The position numbers and the translations under genes are program-made. 64,000 nucleotides of DNA from Dipylidium caninum. Taxonomy: Eukaryota > Platyhelminthes > Cestoda > Cyclophyllidea > Dipylidiidae. Where the stretch lies: positions 62,001-126,000 of the forward strand of contig QEYB01001597.1 in assembly GCA_017562135.1 (NCBI GenBank), read 5' to 3'. Positions 22,561-33,507 of this stretch are shown here, one piece after another. The notes below the pieces were generated by a model that was given only the letters and a program-made list of their open reading frames with translations, was not told where the DNA came from and searched no databases. Position 1 is the stretch's first letter; every line of letters starts with the position of its first letter.

Positions 22561-25500
22561 GAGACTCTTAGTACGTCCTCCTCACTCTTCCTAGTCCCTA
22601 CTCTTCATATCTCACTGCTGCACCGCTGAATCCTGTAGTCCTTTCTCTCCCATTCTCTCCACCTGTTTGCTCAGTTTTTCGGTGAGGGCGATGATGCGGC
22701 CCACCCTAGGCAAAAACATCGTTTTAAGACGTCCTGAGCTTCAGGCTCCTCTTGGTGTGGAATTCAGTTTCCCACCGCAGTCGTTCAACAGATCATGATG
22801 AAATGATTCCAAGGTGGGACCTGCAAAATCTCCACCGACCACCTCTATTCGCCGCGCATTTGGGGGGAGGAGCGTCGCTCGTCAGGGAGGCAGTGTCGAT
22901 GCGAGCGGTGCGGGCGGGTGGCCGGTAGTAGAGGCGAAGAAAGAGGGCGGTGAATGCACCCTCGGTGAAATACACCCTCTTCTGTCTCCAAGTGCAGAAA
23001 ATTTCAGTGAATAAGGAGATTTAGCAGATCTAGTAGACCACCAAGTCGGAAAACCTCCTGGCAATTAAAAGGCGATTGGAATTTGAAATAGATTTGGTCA
23101 GGCGAGCAGTCGGTTGCAGAACTGACGACCAAAAGCAAAATGGCCAACGGCAGTGACAAGTACTGCTGAAAGTGGACGTGAGAAGGAGGTACCACTGCAG
23201 AATGCCTTAAGTTAATATGTTGAGTGGAGAGAAACAGAGATTCTTGAGCATTTAAACAAATTCTTCTGATGAGGCGCGTCATTCCACCACAGACTGCCGG
23301 CGTTGGTTGTGACATGAGTTCGCCATTTGCCCCACCTCAAAGGACTGTGGGCTCCTCACGATTGTCTTTTCCTTTACGTGTCCTCGACACCGCGCCACTC
23401 CACTCCACGCCCTTTCGGACGACTCTGACACAGTCCCCGCGGTTCTCCGTCTCCCACCCTCCGATGCCTTTCTTTCCTCGTACTGCCACTCCTAAATCAC
23501 CACGGTCATCCACCGCCCTCGTTCCTGCTCGCGATATCTCACACTTCCACCTCTGCGCCCTCTCAACTCACCACCCTGTCTGCTCCGTCACCGTTTCGAT
23601 ATTCTAAATTCGCCCAAGATGCACGATTTCGCCGAAAGTCGGTTCTGTGCAGTGCTTCTGTCCTCGTGTTCAGCTCACGAGGGGAAAACGAGAATCACTT
23701 CTTTCCATTAGGCTGTTTGGCCTGTGTTCGGGAGGATTTCTGGGTTCCTAGCGTTCACGACATTTTGTCAGACGTAAATGAAGGTGATAAAAATGCCGCC
23801 ATCTGAGGTTTGGCAACTTTCTCAACTGCTGTCTGGCAACGCGTTAAACTACGGCGGCCAGGGTATGAGAGCCCCGTTGCAATCACTCCTCTTTCCACTT
23901 CCCCTGATGAGATGCCAACGACCCACGCCACTGAATAGCGTGGACGTCCGGTGCGCCCAATTGCCTTCGGTCGGTGATGGAGAGGAGACGAGAAGATTCA
24001 TCGCCAGCAGCAACTAAGGCAGCCGAAAGCATGGTTTTCCCTCAACCGGCCAATTCTACCTTGTCACTCATCGGCTCTACTTTCTGTCCCTTTCTCTGTC
24101 CGCCGAAAGTGAGGTGTCGGTTGCCGCATTATTCCGCAGTGTGTGAGGTGTTGAGGGGCAATGAAGGAAGAAAGAGAAGGGAAGAGGGAGAAAGGGAGGA
24201 AGAAGGCGGACTTCCACCCTCTGATCTCGTCTTGAAGAGCAAAAAGGATGCTTCGAAGGGAGTGCTGCATTATCAGATGCCTCCGCAAATCTGAAGCACT
24301 GGACGAACGTCGGACACCCTAATGTGGGGTGGCCAGGGACCGTGAACAGTTGCTTTTTCAAAGCACTATGCAATACCACAAAAATGACGCGTTTGCCCAC
24401 CCCCACCGCCGGGGGACGAGAAGCCAGCGGATTGCCTCAAGAGCCCAACAAGCCTGCCTGACCATTGTGCGGCAAGACGAAATCGCCACGACGTGAGGGC
24501 GCGGCTGATGAGACACGGCACTGACGGTTGAAGTGGCTGTTCCGGGGAACCATTAGGGTGGAGGTGATGTCTGCTCCATAAGGCTCCACTCCATCAATTC
24601 TTTCACACGGTTCCCAACCTCACGGCACGCAGGACATGAGCTCGCAGCAAATGGTGAGGCCGAATTAAAAGAAAAGCTGCTTATTTCGTGAGGCCCACCA
24701 CAACCTAGTTGACTCGGGACCTCAAATGAAGAGAGTAAAGAAGAGTTTATTATAGCAAAGTGGCGCACTCAGTGTGACATTCAGGCATCTCAGGTGTTTG
24801 AGTATCTATGCGAAAACCGCGACTCATTCCCCCTTCCATCCATCCAGCCATCCAGCGAGTTTGAGCATTTCCTCCTTCAGGCAACGTGTCCTCCACGTCC
24901 CCCACGTACTTCCTCCTCCCTACTTCGGCATTTCAAACAGGTCAGCCTCCAATTCGGCGCAAACGCCACGTCTGCCACCTGTAGTCGAAGTAGTCGAAGG
25001 CCTCACCTCACAGCAGAAGTTCAGTGGCTTGAAGATCCTTCGTCCCTACTCAACGACCTACACTTTTACGGGCACGAAGCCCGCAATTCCCTTGCGAGCG
25101 CCATTGAGTTGGTGTCTCTTCATAATGCAACTGAGTAAATGATCAGTCAGGAATGCAAAGAAGACCATCAAGTTTCCCAACAGCTCAGCAACCCCAAATC
25201 GTTGCAATCACTCCACTCTCCACAACTCCCGCCATAAAATAATGTTTCAATTGCGGTGCGCATTAGAACGACATGCGTTCTCGCAGCGATGTATTTTCAG
25301 CCTCTCTGTTCCTGCAGAAAATTGTCTTTCCACGTCTCCCACTCCACGCCGCTTGTGCTGTCGCAAGGGCCCACGACTCTGCTAGGTAGTCGAGTGTTGG
25401 TGCCCTCGAGGGCATAGGAAAAATGGGTGATGTCGGCGAATCCCTGAAAGAACTGGTGGCCAAGGAAAATAGCTTGCAGGGAAGGATGGAACAGACTTAA

Positions 25501-25636
25501 ACGCACTCGTCCCATAGGGTTCCAATTCTCCTGCACTACAACCCAACAAACAGGGATAGAGTAGAAGAAGAGTTCATTCTCTCAGCGGGATATCGAGAGA
25601 TTGGAATGGACACTCAGTTTGACATTCACGCTCTCC
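22561..25636. repeat. Left-arm sequence after unit C, no gene recognised
   Basis: Non-coding sequence mirrored at about 48.0-51.07 kb. It contains the blocks shared with 4.0-4.2 kb and 5.7-5.8 kb. A 122-codon open frame at 24,774-25,142 is retained in the mirror (48,469-48,837) with one amino-acid difference. That only reflects the near-identity of the arms, and the frame has no recognisable domain. Confidence 0.45.
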
Positions 25637-25860
25637 TCCATCGACACAATTCAGCAGGCTTGAACATTTCCTTTCTACCACTGACTTCGTCGCACGCAGC
25701 TCCACTTCTCAAGCAACACGGCCTTCACGTGTTCGTTGGTGGAGAAGGAAGAGCCAGCGGACTGGCGGAGAGGTCTCTTTGTAGCTCCTCAACATCAGTG
25801 CATCCGCAAGGTCGTACGCCTTTGTGCACTGATGAAAGACCCTCAAGGTGTTGCTTCTCG
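25637..25860 (+). repeat. Block L, copy 2
   Basis: Direct-repeat partner of 17,818-18,030, highly similar over about 210 nt. The short stretch right after it (25,917-25,950) is a run of CTCACCT-type words. Confidence 0.6.
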
Positions 25861-26275
25861 CATTAGCTGAAGAGACCATGAAAGGCCACGGCGACAGTGA
25901 GGAGGTGAAATCCTCATCTCGCCTCACCTCACCTGATCTCACCTCAGGTTAAAAGAGGTGCAACGCCTTGAGGGGCCTTCATTGGTACACAAAAACTTAC
26001 TCGTCTGCGAGCACAAAGACCAGAAGACGCATGCGAGCGTCGTTGAGTCGGAGACAGTTCGTGAGGTAACTGGAGTCTGGGATGCGAAGAAGACCATTCA
26101 CTGAAGCCGGTGTGTTCGAACGGGTGCAGTGAAACCATCGCAATGGGGTGGAAGGAGAGCACTTGGCTTCCAAAGGGCCGCGGGGACTGATTCCTTCTCG
26201 GAAATCGACGATATTCAAGGGGCTTAAGCACTCCTGCCCCCCAACAACCTCCTCGCACATCTCAAGTTAGTGTCG

Positions 26276-26320
26276 CTCCTCCTCCTCCTCCTCCTCCGCC
26301 TCCGCCTCCGCCTCCGCCAA
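26276..26320 (+). repeat. (CTC)n / (CGCCTC)n microsatellite
   Basis: Trinucleotide CTC repeats followed by CCGCCT hexamers. The mirror tract is at about 47,287-47,330 with slightly different repeat numbers. Confidence 0.8.
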
Positions 26321-28078
26321 CCGCTCGGCCTTCGTCGAGGACAAAGAACTGTTCGTTGTGTTGTCTCTTCCACCCGTCCTGTTGTCCGTTGATATAGGTG
26401 GAAAGAGAAAGCAGCCGAGGTGGCGTCGGTTGCTGTGCCGGAACAGCAGAAAGGGACGCAGTGAAGGGAGCAGTGGGACGGAATGAGCTGCGGCTGCTGG
26501 TGGGCTCCTCAAATAGGCCGAAACCTCGTTGAGCCGAATTCGAGCAGAGCTCAGAACTCGCAGCGAGAGCGAGGAAAAGTCGCCGACTTCAGGTCATCCA
26601 GTCGACTGTGAGCTCGCGAGTCTTCCGTCTGTGCTTCCATCTCACTTGGTTTGCGTGTTATGAGATTAACTTGCAATTAACAAACTCACTAACCACTCTG
26701 ACAGCAATGAGTCGCGCTCACTGCCCCTCAGACGCCATCTCCCTTCCGTCCTCATCCAGCTGCTCCCTCAACTTGGCCTAATACACGCCCCATTTATTCC
26801 TCACTTCGGCTTGTGCTCCTTTACTGCTGGGAGGCAAGAGCGGGGATGATGACAAAAAGGACTATGTGGGAGAAGGGTTTGATCAGCCCTTCGTCTCCGC
26901 GATGAGGTACGTGCTCGGGAGACACACTGCTTAACCAGCGGTGTGGCATGTGGTCTCTCCGCCGGTCTCTCACACCTGATTAACGAAGCAGAGGAGGCGG
27001 AGAGTGTGTGTTGCATAAGGCAGAGACATCAGGCGGTGCTCTCATCAATCTGCTTGCTCCCTCCGGCCTTTTTCACTTCCAACTTATTCTTGACTTCGAC
27101 TTGTCTTCCTGTCTGCGAGCAGGTCAGAGCGCGGCTGTTGTTCAAAATGACTGGGGACGAGGATTTTGCGTTTCACCCTTCGACGCCGAGATGACGTACG
27201 TGCTCGCAAGACTGGCAAGTTAGCCAGCGGTGTGGCACGTAGTGGAGGTCGTCGAGTGAGCTGTTGCGTGGGGTGGGGTGGGGTGGCGTGGGTTCGACAT
27301 CAACTCGTGGCCTCCAACTGTCTCCCTCCAACTCCTCCCTGCCCAACTGGCCAAATTTCAAGTTGGCCAACTTGACCATGAGATGAAAGGAGAATTTTAT
27401 TGCACCGGAAAAGAAAAAGCCTTCAAGGCAGGGCGAGAGGAGGGAGCATGCGGTGAAGCTGACGAGGGCGAATGGGGAATGTTGGAGGCCGCGACTGCGA
27501 ATTTGCTACGCGTCAGCCCACTTCTCCTCCAGCGTGTCCGTGCCACTGACAACCACGTCAACTGCCGAATCCGCTGACGCTTACCAACTCGTCGTCATTC
27601 AATGCATTCAACGCTCTTTGCTCTTTCAAATGCTCTTTCTCCGCCCCCAAGTACTGCCAAAAGCGAAGTGAGTTGACATCTTTGTTGAGAAAGCCATTTC
27701 GAAGAAGACGCGGAAGGAAGCGAGGTGGTCACGCAGATGGACTTGGTATGTCGAAGGGGAATGAGGAGGAGAGGCGGGCTGATGCGCATCTACTAGCCTT
27801 CCACAATTCTCCCTGTGAGAGCCGACGCGCAGAGGCAGGACCGGTCTGACGAGTGAGGCAGACGTGCGCCGCCAGACGCGCTGATGGTGCCGACTGCTCG
27901 CACTATCACATCGACTTGTCAAAACTGGCGCAGTAGAACTGTTACGGTGAGTGGGGAAAATGCCCGCGCCATTTGTTAAGGGGTGAAGCACGACCTCAAC
28001 CGATGAGCTGCGTGAACAGCTCGCCAACTACCCTGACGGATGCCCTCCACGCCAACTGTCGATTGCCTCCTCTCCCCC

Positions 28079-28101
28079 AGCCGCAGCCGCAGCCGCAGCC
28101 C
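28079..28101 (+). repeat. (GCAGCC)n tract
   Basis: About four GCAGCC-type hexamers followed by a C-rich tract. Mirrored at about 45,495-45,522. Confidence 0.7.
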
Positions 28102-28733
28102 CACCCCCAACCCCCACCATCACCCCCACCCCCCCGGCCAGTCCTATGGTTTACCAAGCAACCAGACTCCCTGTCCGCTGTAAAGGTGCTTTGGTGCGGC
28201 TAAAGAGGAACCAGGAGGTGGTTGGCTGACATCTGAGCAAAGATTTGACGAGGACACGTCCACCGCATGCGCGATCACGGTGACAAGCGGACATTCGCAC
28301 TCGAGAAAAGGCGCAACGAACTGGTTAGAGATTCCACTCGGCGACACACTCGTCTCCACCAACAGCCTCAGCAACTGTCGCCGTTTAGCCGGTTTTGAGA
28401 CCTTCCTCATGGAGACGTGTGCACCGGCGGATTTCACCACTTCCAATGCTCCCCGGTTGACACCATCGTCGCCGTCACCACGACTCTTTGCCGTGCCTTT
28501 GTGGTGAAATTCATGCCTCAGCTAATCATATCACACTGTCGTGTGGGCGGATTAATCCGACAGACTGACACACGGCCAGCCACGCCGTCCGGCACGACGA
28601 CGACTTGGCCGACTCGGCTGAACGAACAGAACAGGACACAGGGGAGCTCCGTGACTCAGACCACGCAACATCGCTCGAATTCCACTCGAAGTTGACTATC
28701 GGCGTGCCATACGGCCTTGACCTGACAGGAGGG

Positions 28734-28743
28734 AGTATATGAA
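28734..28743 (+). promoter_or_regulatory. TATA-like box of unit copy D
   Basis: GTATATGAAG after a GACCTGACAGGAGG context, as in the other units. It has stayed unchanged in a copy whose surroundings have diverged. Confidence 0.3.
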
Positions 28744-28923
28744 GACGGTTGCCGGCACTGTGTGAGCACGTCGCAGACTGGAGTGGATGAAGTACGTCAG
28801 TTTCGGCGTCGGCGTCGGCGTCGTCGTTGGAGGTGATGGCTGTGGTCTGGCGGAGTCTAAGACGTGTTGATGTGCGGATGTCTATCGCGGCATTTCGTCA
28901 GTCCTCACGTCAGTCCTCAACTT

Positions 28924-28972
28924 GCCTCCTCCTCCTCCTCCTCCTCCTCCTCCTCCTCCTCCTCCCCTCCTC
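28924..28972 (+). repeat. (CCT)n microsatellite
   Basis: About fourteen CCT repeats. The mirror (GGA)n tract at 44,630-44,673 is slightly shorter, one of several repeat-number differences between the arms. Confidence 0.9.
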
Positions 28973-29214
28973 ATTATTGCCACAAGACAAGGTGAGTTGA
29001 TGGCTTTCGCCTTTCTCCCGGTGAATATTGTGATCGGATGTTTGGCGGTGCTTCACAACTGACGGGTCTGTGTCCGTTGCGAAGTTGCATGCCCAACATT
29101 CCTTCACCGCGCACGCCATGCCTGCTTTTCCTCCCACATCGCCTCTTCACCGCGACCACTCGTCACAGTCTGGGCCGCGTCCTTTTTCACTGTGTTAGCT
29201 GCACACGGTGAGCG

Positions 29215-29277
29215 AATGAGGCGGGAGATGTCAAGGCACACGGAAGTGGGTGCGCTTTGACTTCCCACCACCACATT
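29215..29277 (+). other. Hairpin 2, copy D (diverged)
   Basis: Same position relative to the TATA-like box and the same inner stem, now GTCAAGGC pairing with GCTTTGAC. Compared with copy C one A-T pair has become G-C and another has become G-U, so pairing survives sequence change. The outer stem keeps AATG/CATT but has mismatches. Mirrored at 44,325-44,386. Confidence 0.5.
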
Positions 29278-29606
29278 TCCTCACCCTGCTCGTCCACTCA
29301 CCTCCCCTTCTCCAACTCATTTCCCGCCACCGCAACCAAACCTGCATTCCATTCTCTTCTCCCCCTCCGCATTGCCTCAAATCGCCCCACTTTCAAACAT
29401 CCTCCCCCTCCTCCCCTCCTCTTCTCGCACTTTGCGCAATTCCCCATTTCGTGCAACAGGCAACCCCTCGTGCGCGGTGACGGAGTCCAACACTTCCGCG
29501 CACACCCGCTTCCAGTGGTGGGTCGGCCGTCAGTGGAAAGCATCCCCAACCTCGTTATTCCTCACTCGCTTCCGTCTATTATCCCCAGCCTCGTTATTCT
29601 TTTCGA

Positions 29607-30348
29607 TTCCTTCATTTCATTGCCTACTGCTCGACTAGGTTGAGCGATGAAAGGCTGCTCCGCACTCACATGCCTCTGATTTCGGCGTCTTCGCAGAGTT
29701 GGCTGGCCAAACTAATGCTTTCCAACACCGCGACAGGAGTCATTTGATGGGTGTTGTGTTAATGGCTCAAACAAGCTCCAGCCGCATTTGGTTGCGTCGA
29801 ACAAGATTCACTTGTGGCCAAAGACTAACTCTGGCTGCCTGTTGTGCACACGAATTCCCATCTGGATGGTGTGGAAGGTGGAGGGGTTCGCATCACCAAA
29901 TACTCACTTTTCACATACGGAGGATGCTCCACAAAACGCTCTTTGCCTTTGCACAATCCAAAAGGCTCACACCTTCGGCGGAAGCAAAGGTTTATCAATT
30001 AAAAATGCCAACTTTGATTGCGTGTCCATTTTGTAGCCCAACATACTGGGCACAAGGATTTTGGGACCTGATTCAATGGAAGAATTCACACTCTTCTTTG
30101 TCTCTTTCGCGGCAGGCGTCCATATGTAAGTCTGTGTCTCCCCTCACAACTCGAATGTCTTCGAACTCTCCTCCTCCTTCGCAGGCGTGCGTGGTCACAC
30201 AACCGCACCTGATTGTTCGGGTCTTCCAGCAGCCGTCCCCTGCACCACTTGCGCCTACTAAATCCAACTTAACGACGAATCATAGCCCCGTTGTGTAGTT
30301 CCGTACACGCAGGTAAATAGACATTAATCTCGTTAAAACCTTTATTTC
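29607..30348. other. Unassigned sequence inside the palindrome
   Basis: Begins at the inner border of the left arm. A 199-codon + frame (29,699-30,298) starts at TTG rather than ATG and has no recognisable domain. I see no repeats shared with other parts of the window. Confidence 0.35.
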
Positions 30349-30595
30349 TCAATAAGCAAAACGACAAGAGCCACCAAGGCACCCAGTAAATCGAGATGGC
30401 ATCTTCCTTGAGGCAGCTAAATTGAGGTGTTTGGCAAGTTTGTGGACGTATTTTGTCCCCACTGGACGGAGGTTGGCAAAGGTGATGTGATGCACAAGAG
30501 CGTGAGACGAAAACTGCGCCTTCAAATGTAGGCGGAGCGAGCGCACCTCCTTGGCAGTTTTAACGTTTCCAAGGGACAGAAGCGAGAAGCACCGA
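30349..30595 (-). CDS. Possible terminal exon of an unknown minus-strand gene
   Basis: An uninterrupted minus-strand frame of about 82 codons, rich in basic residues and Ser/Leu, ends at TGA followed within a few bases by AAATAAAG, which resembles a polyadenylation signal. An in-frame TGA lies just upstream, so if real it must be an exon joined to something further right. I recognise no family. The poly(A)-like signal is the only support beyond the open frame. Confidence 0.12.
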
Positions 30596-30979
30596 CTGCA
30601 TCACTTCCTCGCCGCGATTCCCGCCGGGGCACTTCATGTTGCGAGTCGCAGGAGCCAAGCGGTAACTCGTGAGCACTGAGCTATCACCGCACACTCGTAA
30701 CGTCGTCATAAGGCATTAATGTTTGGATGGAATTGACTGGCGTCTCGACGAGAGCCTTCTGTCCTCTCACGCACCTTCTGTCCACTTCTGCTTTGTTGAC
30801 TTCACTTGGTTTCGCGGTCTAAGTGAATGCCACTCACAGCGGATCCCACGAGGCTCCTTCGTCGTGGACTAGTTGTGAGGTTAACCTGGCTGTCGGCTCC
30901 AACCGCATCCCTCACTATCTCATCCCATCAACGGAAACAACCGTGAAATTCCCAAGTGTGAATTTACCGAAAATTACAG

Positions 30980-31495
30980 AATGGTCAGACTGCTGCCGGA
31001 AATGTAGCACTGCTTCGTCTCGATTCGACCATGGGTCACACGAGTTCACGCATCAGATCCTTTGGCAATTCCAGGATGAGGAGGGCTGCAAAGCCTGTGG
31101 TCTAGTGCACACAATGGGAAGTTGAACACTTCCACAATTGCTCCATTCAGAAATGATCACGGGTACATCGTCACTGTCATCAGTTTTGGTGTCAGCAGGA
31201 GTAGTGAGTGAGCAGAACATCTGGCAGTTTTCCACATTTCCTCCACACACTTTCTCCTCTTCCATCCAGCCTACCAGGGAGCAGACAGTGAGTAGGCTAT
31301 CGCCAGACAAGGAGACTTCACACCCACACGTGATGCTTCTCAGCCACGAATGTGTGGGTGTGTTGGATACCAACTTGGGTGCATCCTTCGCCAAACGCCT
31401 CGCAGTCCTCCTCATCCTCGACTTGCCACAAGATCTCCCGAGTGAACTCCTCCGACCCACAGCCCACTTCAGGCGGGAGCACTGCAACCTGCGAG
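30980..31495. repeat. Local inverted repeat with mirrored coding-like arms
   Basis: The + strand at about 31,030-31,115 and the - strand at about 31,490-31,380 are about 65-70 percent alike. Translated outward they give similar peptides (+ HEFTHQILWQFQDEEGC; - EEFTREILWQVEDEEDC), and a second pair (TEWSDC / SEWSNC) lies near the ends. Most differences keep the amino acid class, which suggests two diverged coding fragments in opposite orientation. I do not recognise the peptide. Confidence 0.4.
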
Positions 31496-32674
31496 TAGAG
31501 TGTCCGTCGACCGATCACAAACTCCATTTGAATGCTAAAATCACTATAATTTGTGCGCGCAGTCGAATAAATCAGCTAATAGGTTTTGCATTTTTTCGAT
31601 GACTAGAGGAAGTAAAAGATGGCGGATCAGGAGAAGAGAGGAGAGGAGACGAAGGTTGTTAGAGAGGAGAGAGGCCATTCAAGTGGCCTTTTCAGCGGTG
31701 ATAATGACAAATTGTGTTGGTCAACGACCTCGACTATTTCCACACCGTCCTGCCACATATTTCTGAAAGACTAGAGACATCCATTCGGTGGCTGGGCAAA
31801 TGCCCCACTACACAGGATAGAGTCGGTTTCTATATCACCATTTCACCTGGGTTCGTATTTGCACAAGGCATGAGGGCATGAGAGTTTTGGTAAAGACATC
31901 CATTAATTTGGAGAAATCTTGTCTGTGTTGAGCCTTACTGTGTGGGCATTGTGTCGTAGGCGTGGTCGAGACTGGGGAATGCTGGAGAAGATTAATAGCA
32001 CTTAGGACACTGGGTGGCATTCAACCAAGTGGAGGTGTGTCTGTATGTTGAATTTTGATAATTTCTAGCCATTTGGCAATCGGGAAGAATTAAAAAGGTT
32101 GCAAAATGCCAGTTGCGGAGGAGTGGAAGGTGTGCGCAATGACAGCGTGTGGTTGGGGTGTGTTGCGTGGTCCAGCCAAAGGATTACATGTGTCGGAGGC
32201 GAAGTTGCAAAGGAAAGGTGACTGAAGCACGACTGGGGAGGGAAGAGGGCAGAGGGAAGGGGGTCTGGAGCTATGGCACTTTTCTTGATGTCTACTGTTC
32301 TGTGGCAAATCCCCAGGACGCTTCAGTGAGGAGAGATTTTCCCAATCACAGGGCTGTAGTGAGGCCACTGCATGTTCCCTAAGACACAAATAATTTATCC
32401 GAAGATGCAATGATGGAAGTGGCTGCGTTACTTGCGAGCGAAGGCATTCATGACTGTGGCAGAGCAAAATGTGCCTCCATCACGCAATAGGTGGTGCTCG
32501 GAAGGAGGGAGGACGATTTTCTGCCTTCGTCACCGCGTGGGACATTAGGTGCAGAAGCGCTGATCTCAATCACTGAGTGGTGAGGCAATAGGTGAGAAAG
32601 GAGGAAGTGGCACAATGACGCGGCGTATTTCACGTCAGGTGATTGATGCAGAAGCGGGTTTCAGACAGTTGAAA
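31496..32674. other. No gene recognised
   Basis: Purine-rich patches (for example 31,610-31,680) and short open frames on both strands, without a recognisable gene or RNA. Confidence 0.35.
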
Positions 32675-32880
32675 GGGGTCGTAGAGAGAAAGTAGATTGA
32701 AAGTGGATTACAAACCGGAGACGGTGTTAGGAGTGGTGTGAAGACGAGAAGACACGAAGTATTGAGGAAAGAGATGATGATTATTTTAAAAAGAAGTAGC
32801 AACAAGTGTCCAGTCAATTGGCAGTGGCATTACTTCCACTGAGGGCTTAGCGAGTCACTTTCACTCGAAATGCACAGTGC
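32675..32880 (+). repeat. Inner inverted repeat, left copy
   Basis: About 205 nt recurring in reverse complement at 43,175-43,378 with roughly 95 percent identity by eye. Shared words include GATGATGATTATTTTAAAAAG, GTCCAGTCAATTGGCAGTGG and GAGACGGTGTTAGGAGTGG. It lies about 150 nt before the first candidate exon of the INTS4 locus. Confidence 0.8.
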
Positions 32881-33025
32881 CCGCTAGTTGTAATTGGTGG
32901 GGGGATTGAGCTTGTCGAAATTACTAATCCGGTGGTAAATGCTATCTTCGTTTTCCGGTACTCGCCCAACCCACTTGGGCTTATGCAACAATTTTGTACG
33001 AGCAAAACCAATGTAGGAAAAATTC

Positions 33026-33084
33026 ATGAAGCCAAATACGAATAACAACCGTTCCTATGATGAAGAACTACTTTGGAAGGAATT
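33026..33084 (+). CDS. Candidate upstream exon of INTS4 locus
   Basis: ATG after an in-frame stop opens 19 codons (MKPNTNNNRSYDEELLWKE plus two bases) and ends at a strong GTAAGT donor. The phase (2) does not join cleanly to the exon at 33,508. A second GGTAAGT lies at 33,354-33,360 after a possible 18-nt micro-exon (33,337-33,354), but that did not resolve the frame either. It may be the true start of INTS4, part of its 5' UTR, or unrelated. Confidence 0.25.
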
Positions 33085-33507
33085 GTAAGTTGATATTTTG
33101 GATAATTGCAATTCTTTATTTATTACTCAATTAGGCTTAGTGTAATATTACCAGCCACTAATAAAATAATGTCTGCGTTGACAGAATAATTGGAGTGTCA
33201 ATTTAACTTCCATATAGAAACCGACTTTTTGTACAATTATTACTGTCCCTACCGTTTTCCCGCAATATCATTGGTTCTCCTTGCAAATGTGTGATTTCGG
33301 ATGGTCTTTGAGCCTACTTTGTGCTATTTTACTTAGACCCCTTTGTACAGCTCGGTAAGTAATTCCCTGTCGTAATGTCTATTGCTAGCACGCCCTGAGG
33401 CTGTTGGATATTTGCGATTGTGGGCTAGTTCCTAGCCCCAACAGTGCATTTTGTCAGCGAAACAAGCGATCATTTGTTATAGTGCATAGTGGCACGTACT
33501 CTCCTCG

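Larger units (their letters stand above)
13104..29606 (+). repeat. Left arm of giant inverted repeat (palindrome)
   Basis: Almost the whole segment recurs in reverse complement at 43,991-58,588. Anchor pairs seen directly: 13,104/58,588; 14,606/57,083 (TATA box); 17,900/53,760; 18,690/52,980; 20,900/52,735; 21,110/52,525; 22,159/51,469; 24,774/48,837; 28,737/44,860; 29,540/44,055. The coordinate sum is about 71,690 outside 18.9 kb and about 73,600-73,635 inside 20.8 kb, so the left arm holds about 1.96 kb extra. Elsewhere differences are mostly scattered 1-2 nt indels and rare substitutions. The arm contains repeat-unit copies B, C and D and no recognisable protein gene. Confidence 0.9.
28380..29606 (+). 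repeat. Repeat-unit copy D (diverged, truncated at arm end)
   Basis: A diverged front half of the unit. It shows the GTGGTGAAATTCATGCCTCAG-like counterpart of the unit opening, the TGTCGTGTGGGCGGATTAATCC block near 28,535, the TATA-like box at about 28,735 and a modified hairpin 2 at 29,215-29,277. The palindrome arm ends before any donor site or hairpin 1. Mirrored at 43,991-45,2xx. About as diverged from B and C as copy A is. Confidence 0.6.

Noticed and set aside
24774..25142. 122-codon frame conserved at 48,469-48,837
   Set aside because: Conservation only reflects near-identity of the palindrome arms; no domain is recognised and there is no conservation in other units.
25917..25950. Telomere-like repeat
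   Set aside because: The CTCACCT-type words are irregular and do not match the TTAGGG repeat known for flatworms and most animals.
28910..29137. Polyarginine/polyglutamate-encoding frames across (CCT)n
   Set aside because: These are translations of a microsatellite, not proteins.
13104..29606. CRISPR array or bacterial repeat cassette
   Set aside because: Repeats are kilobase-sized and irregular, without short direct repeats separated by equal spacers, and the gene content is eukaryotic.
29699..30298. 199-codon frame after the left arm
   Set aside because: Starts at TTG, not ATG, has no recognisable domain and no splice or poly(A) context that supports it.
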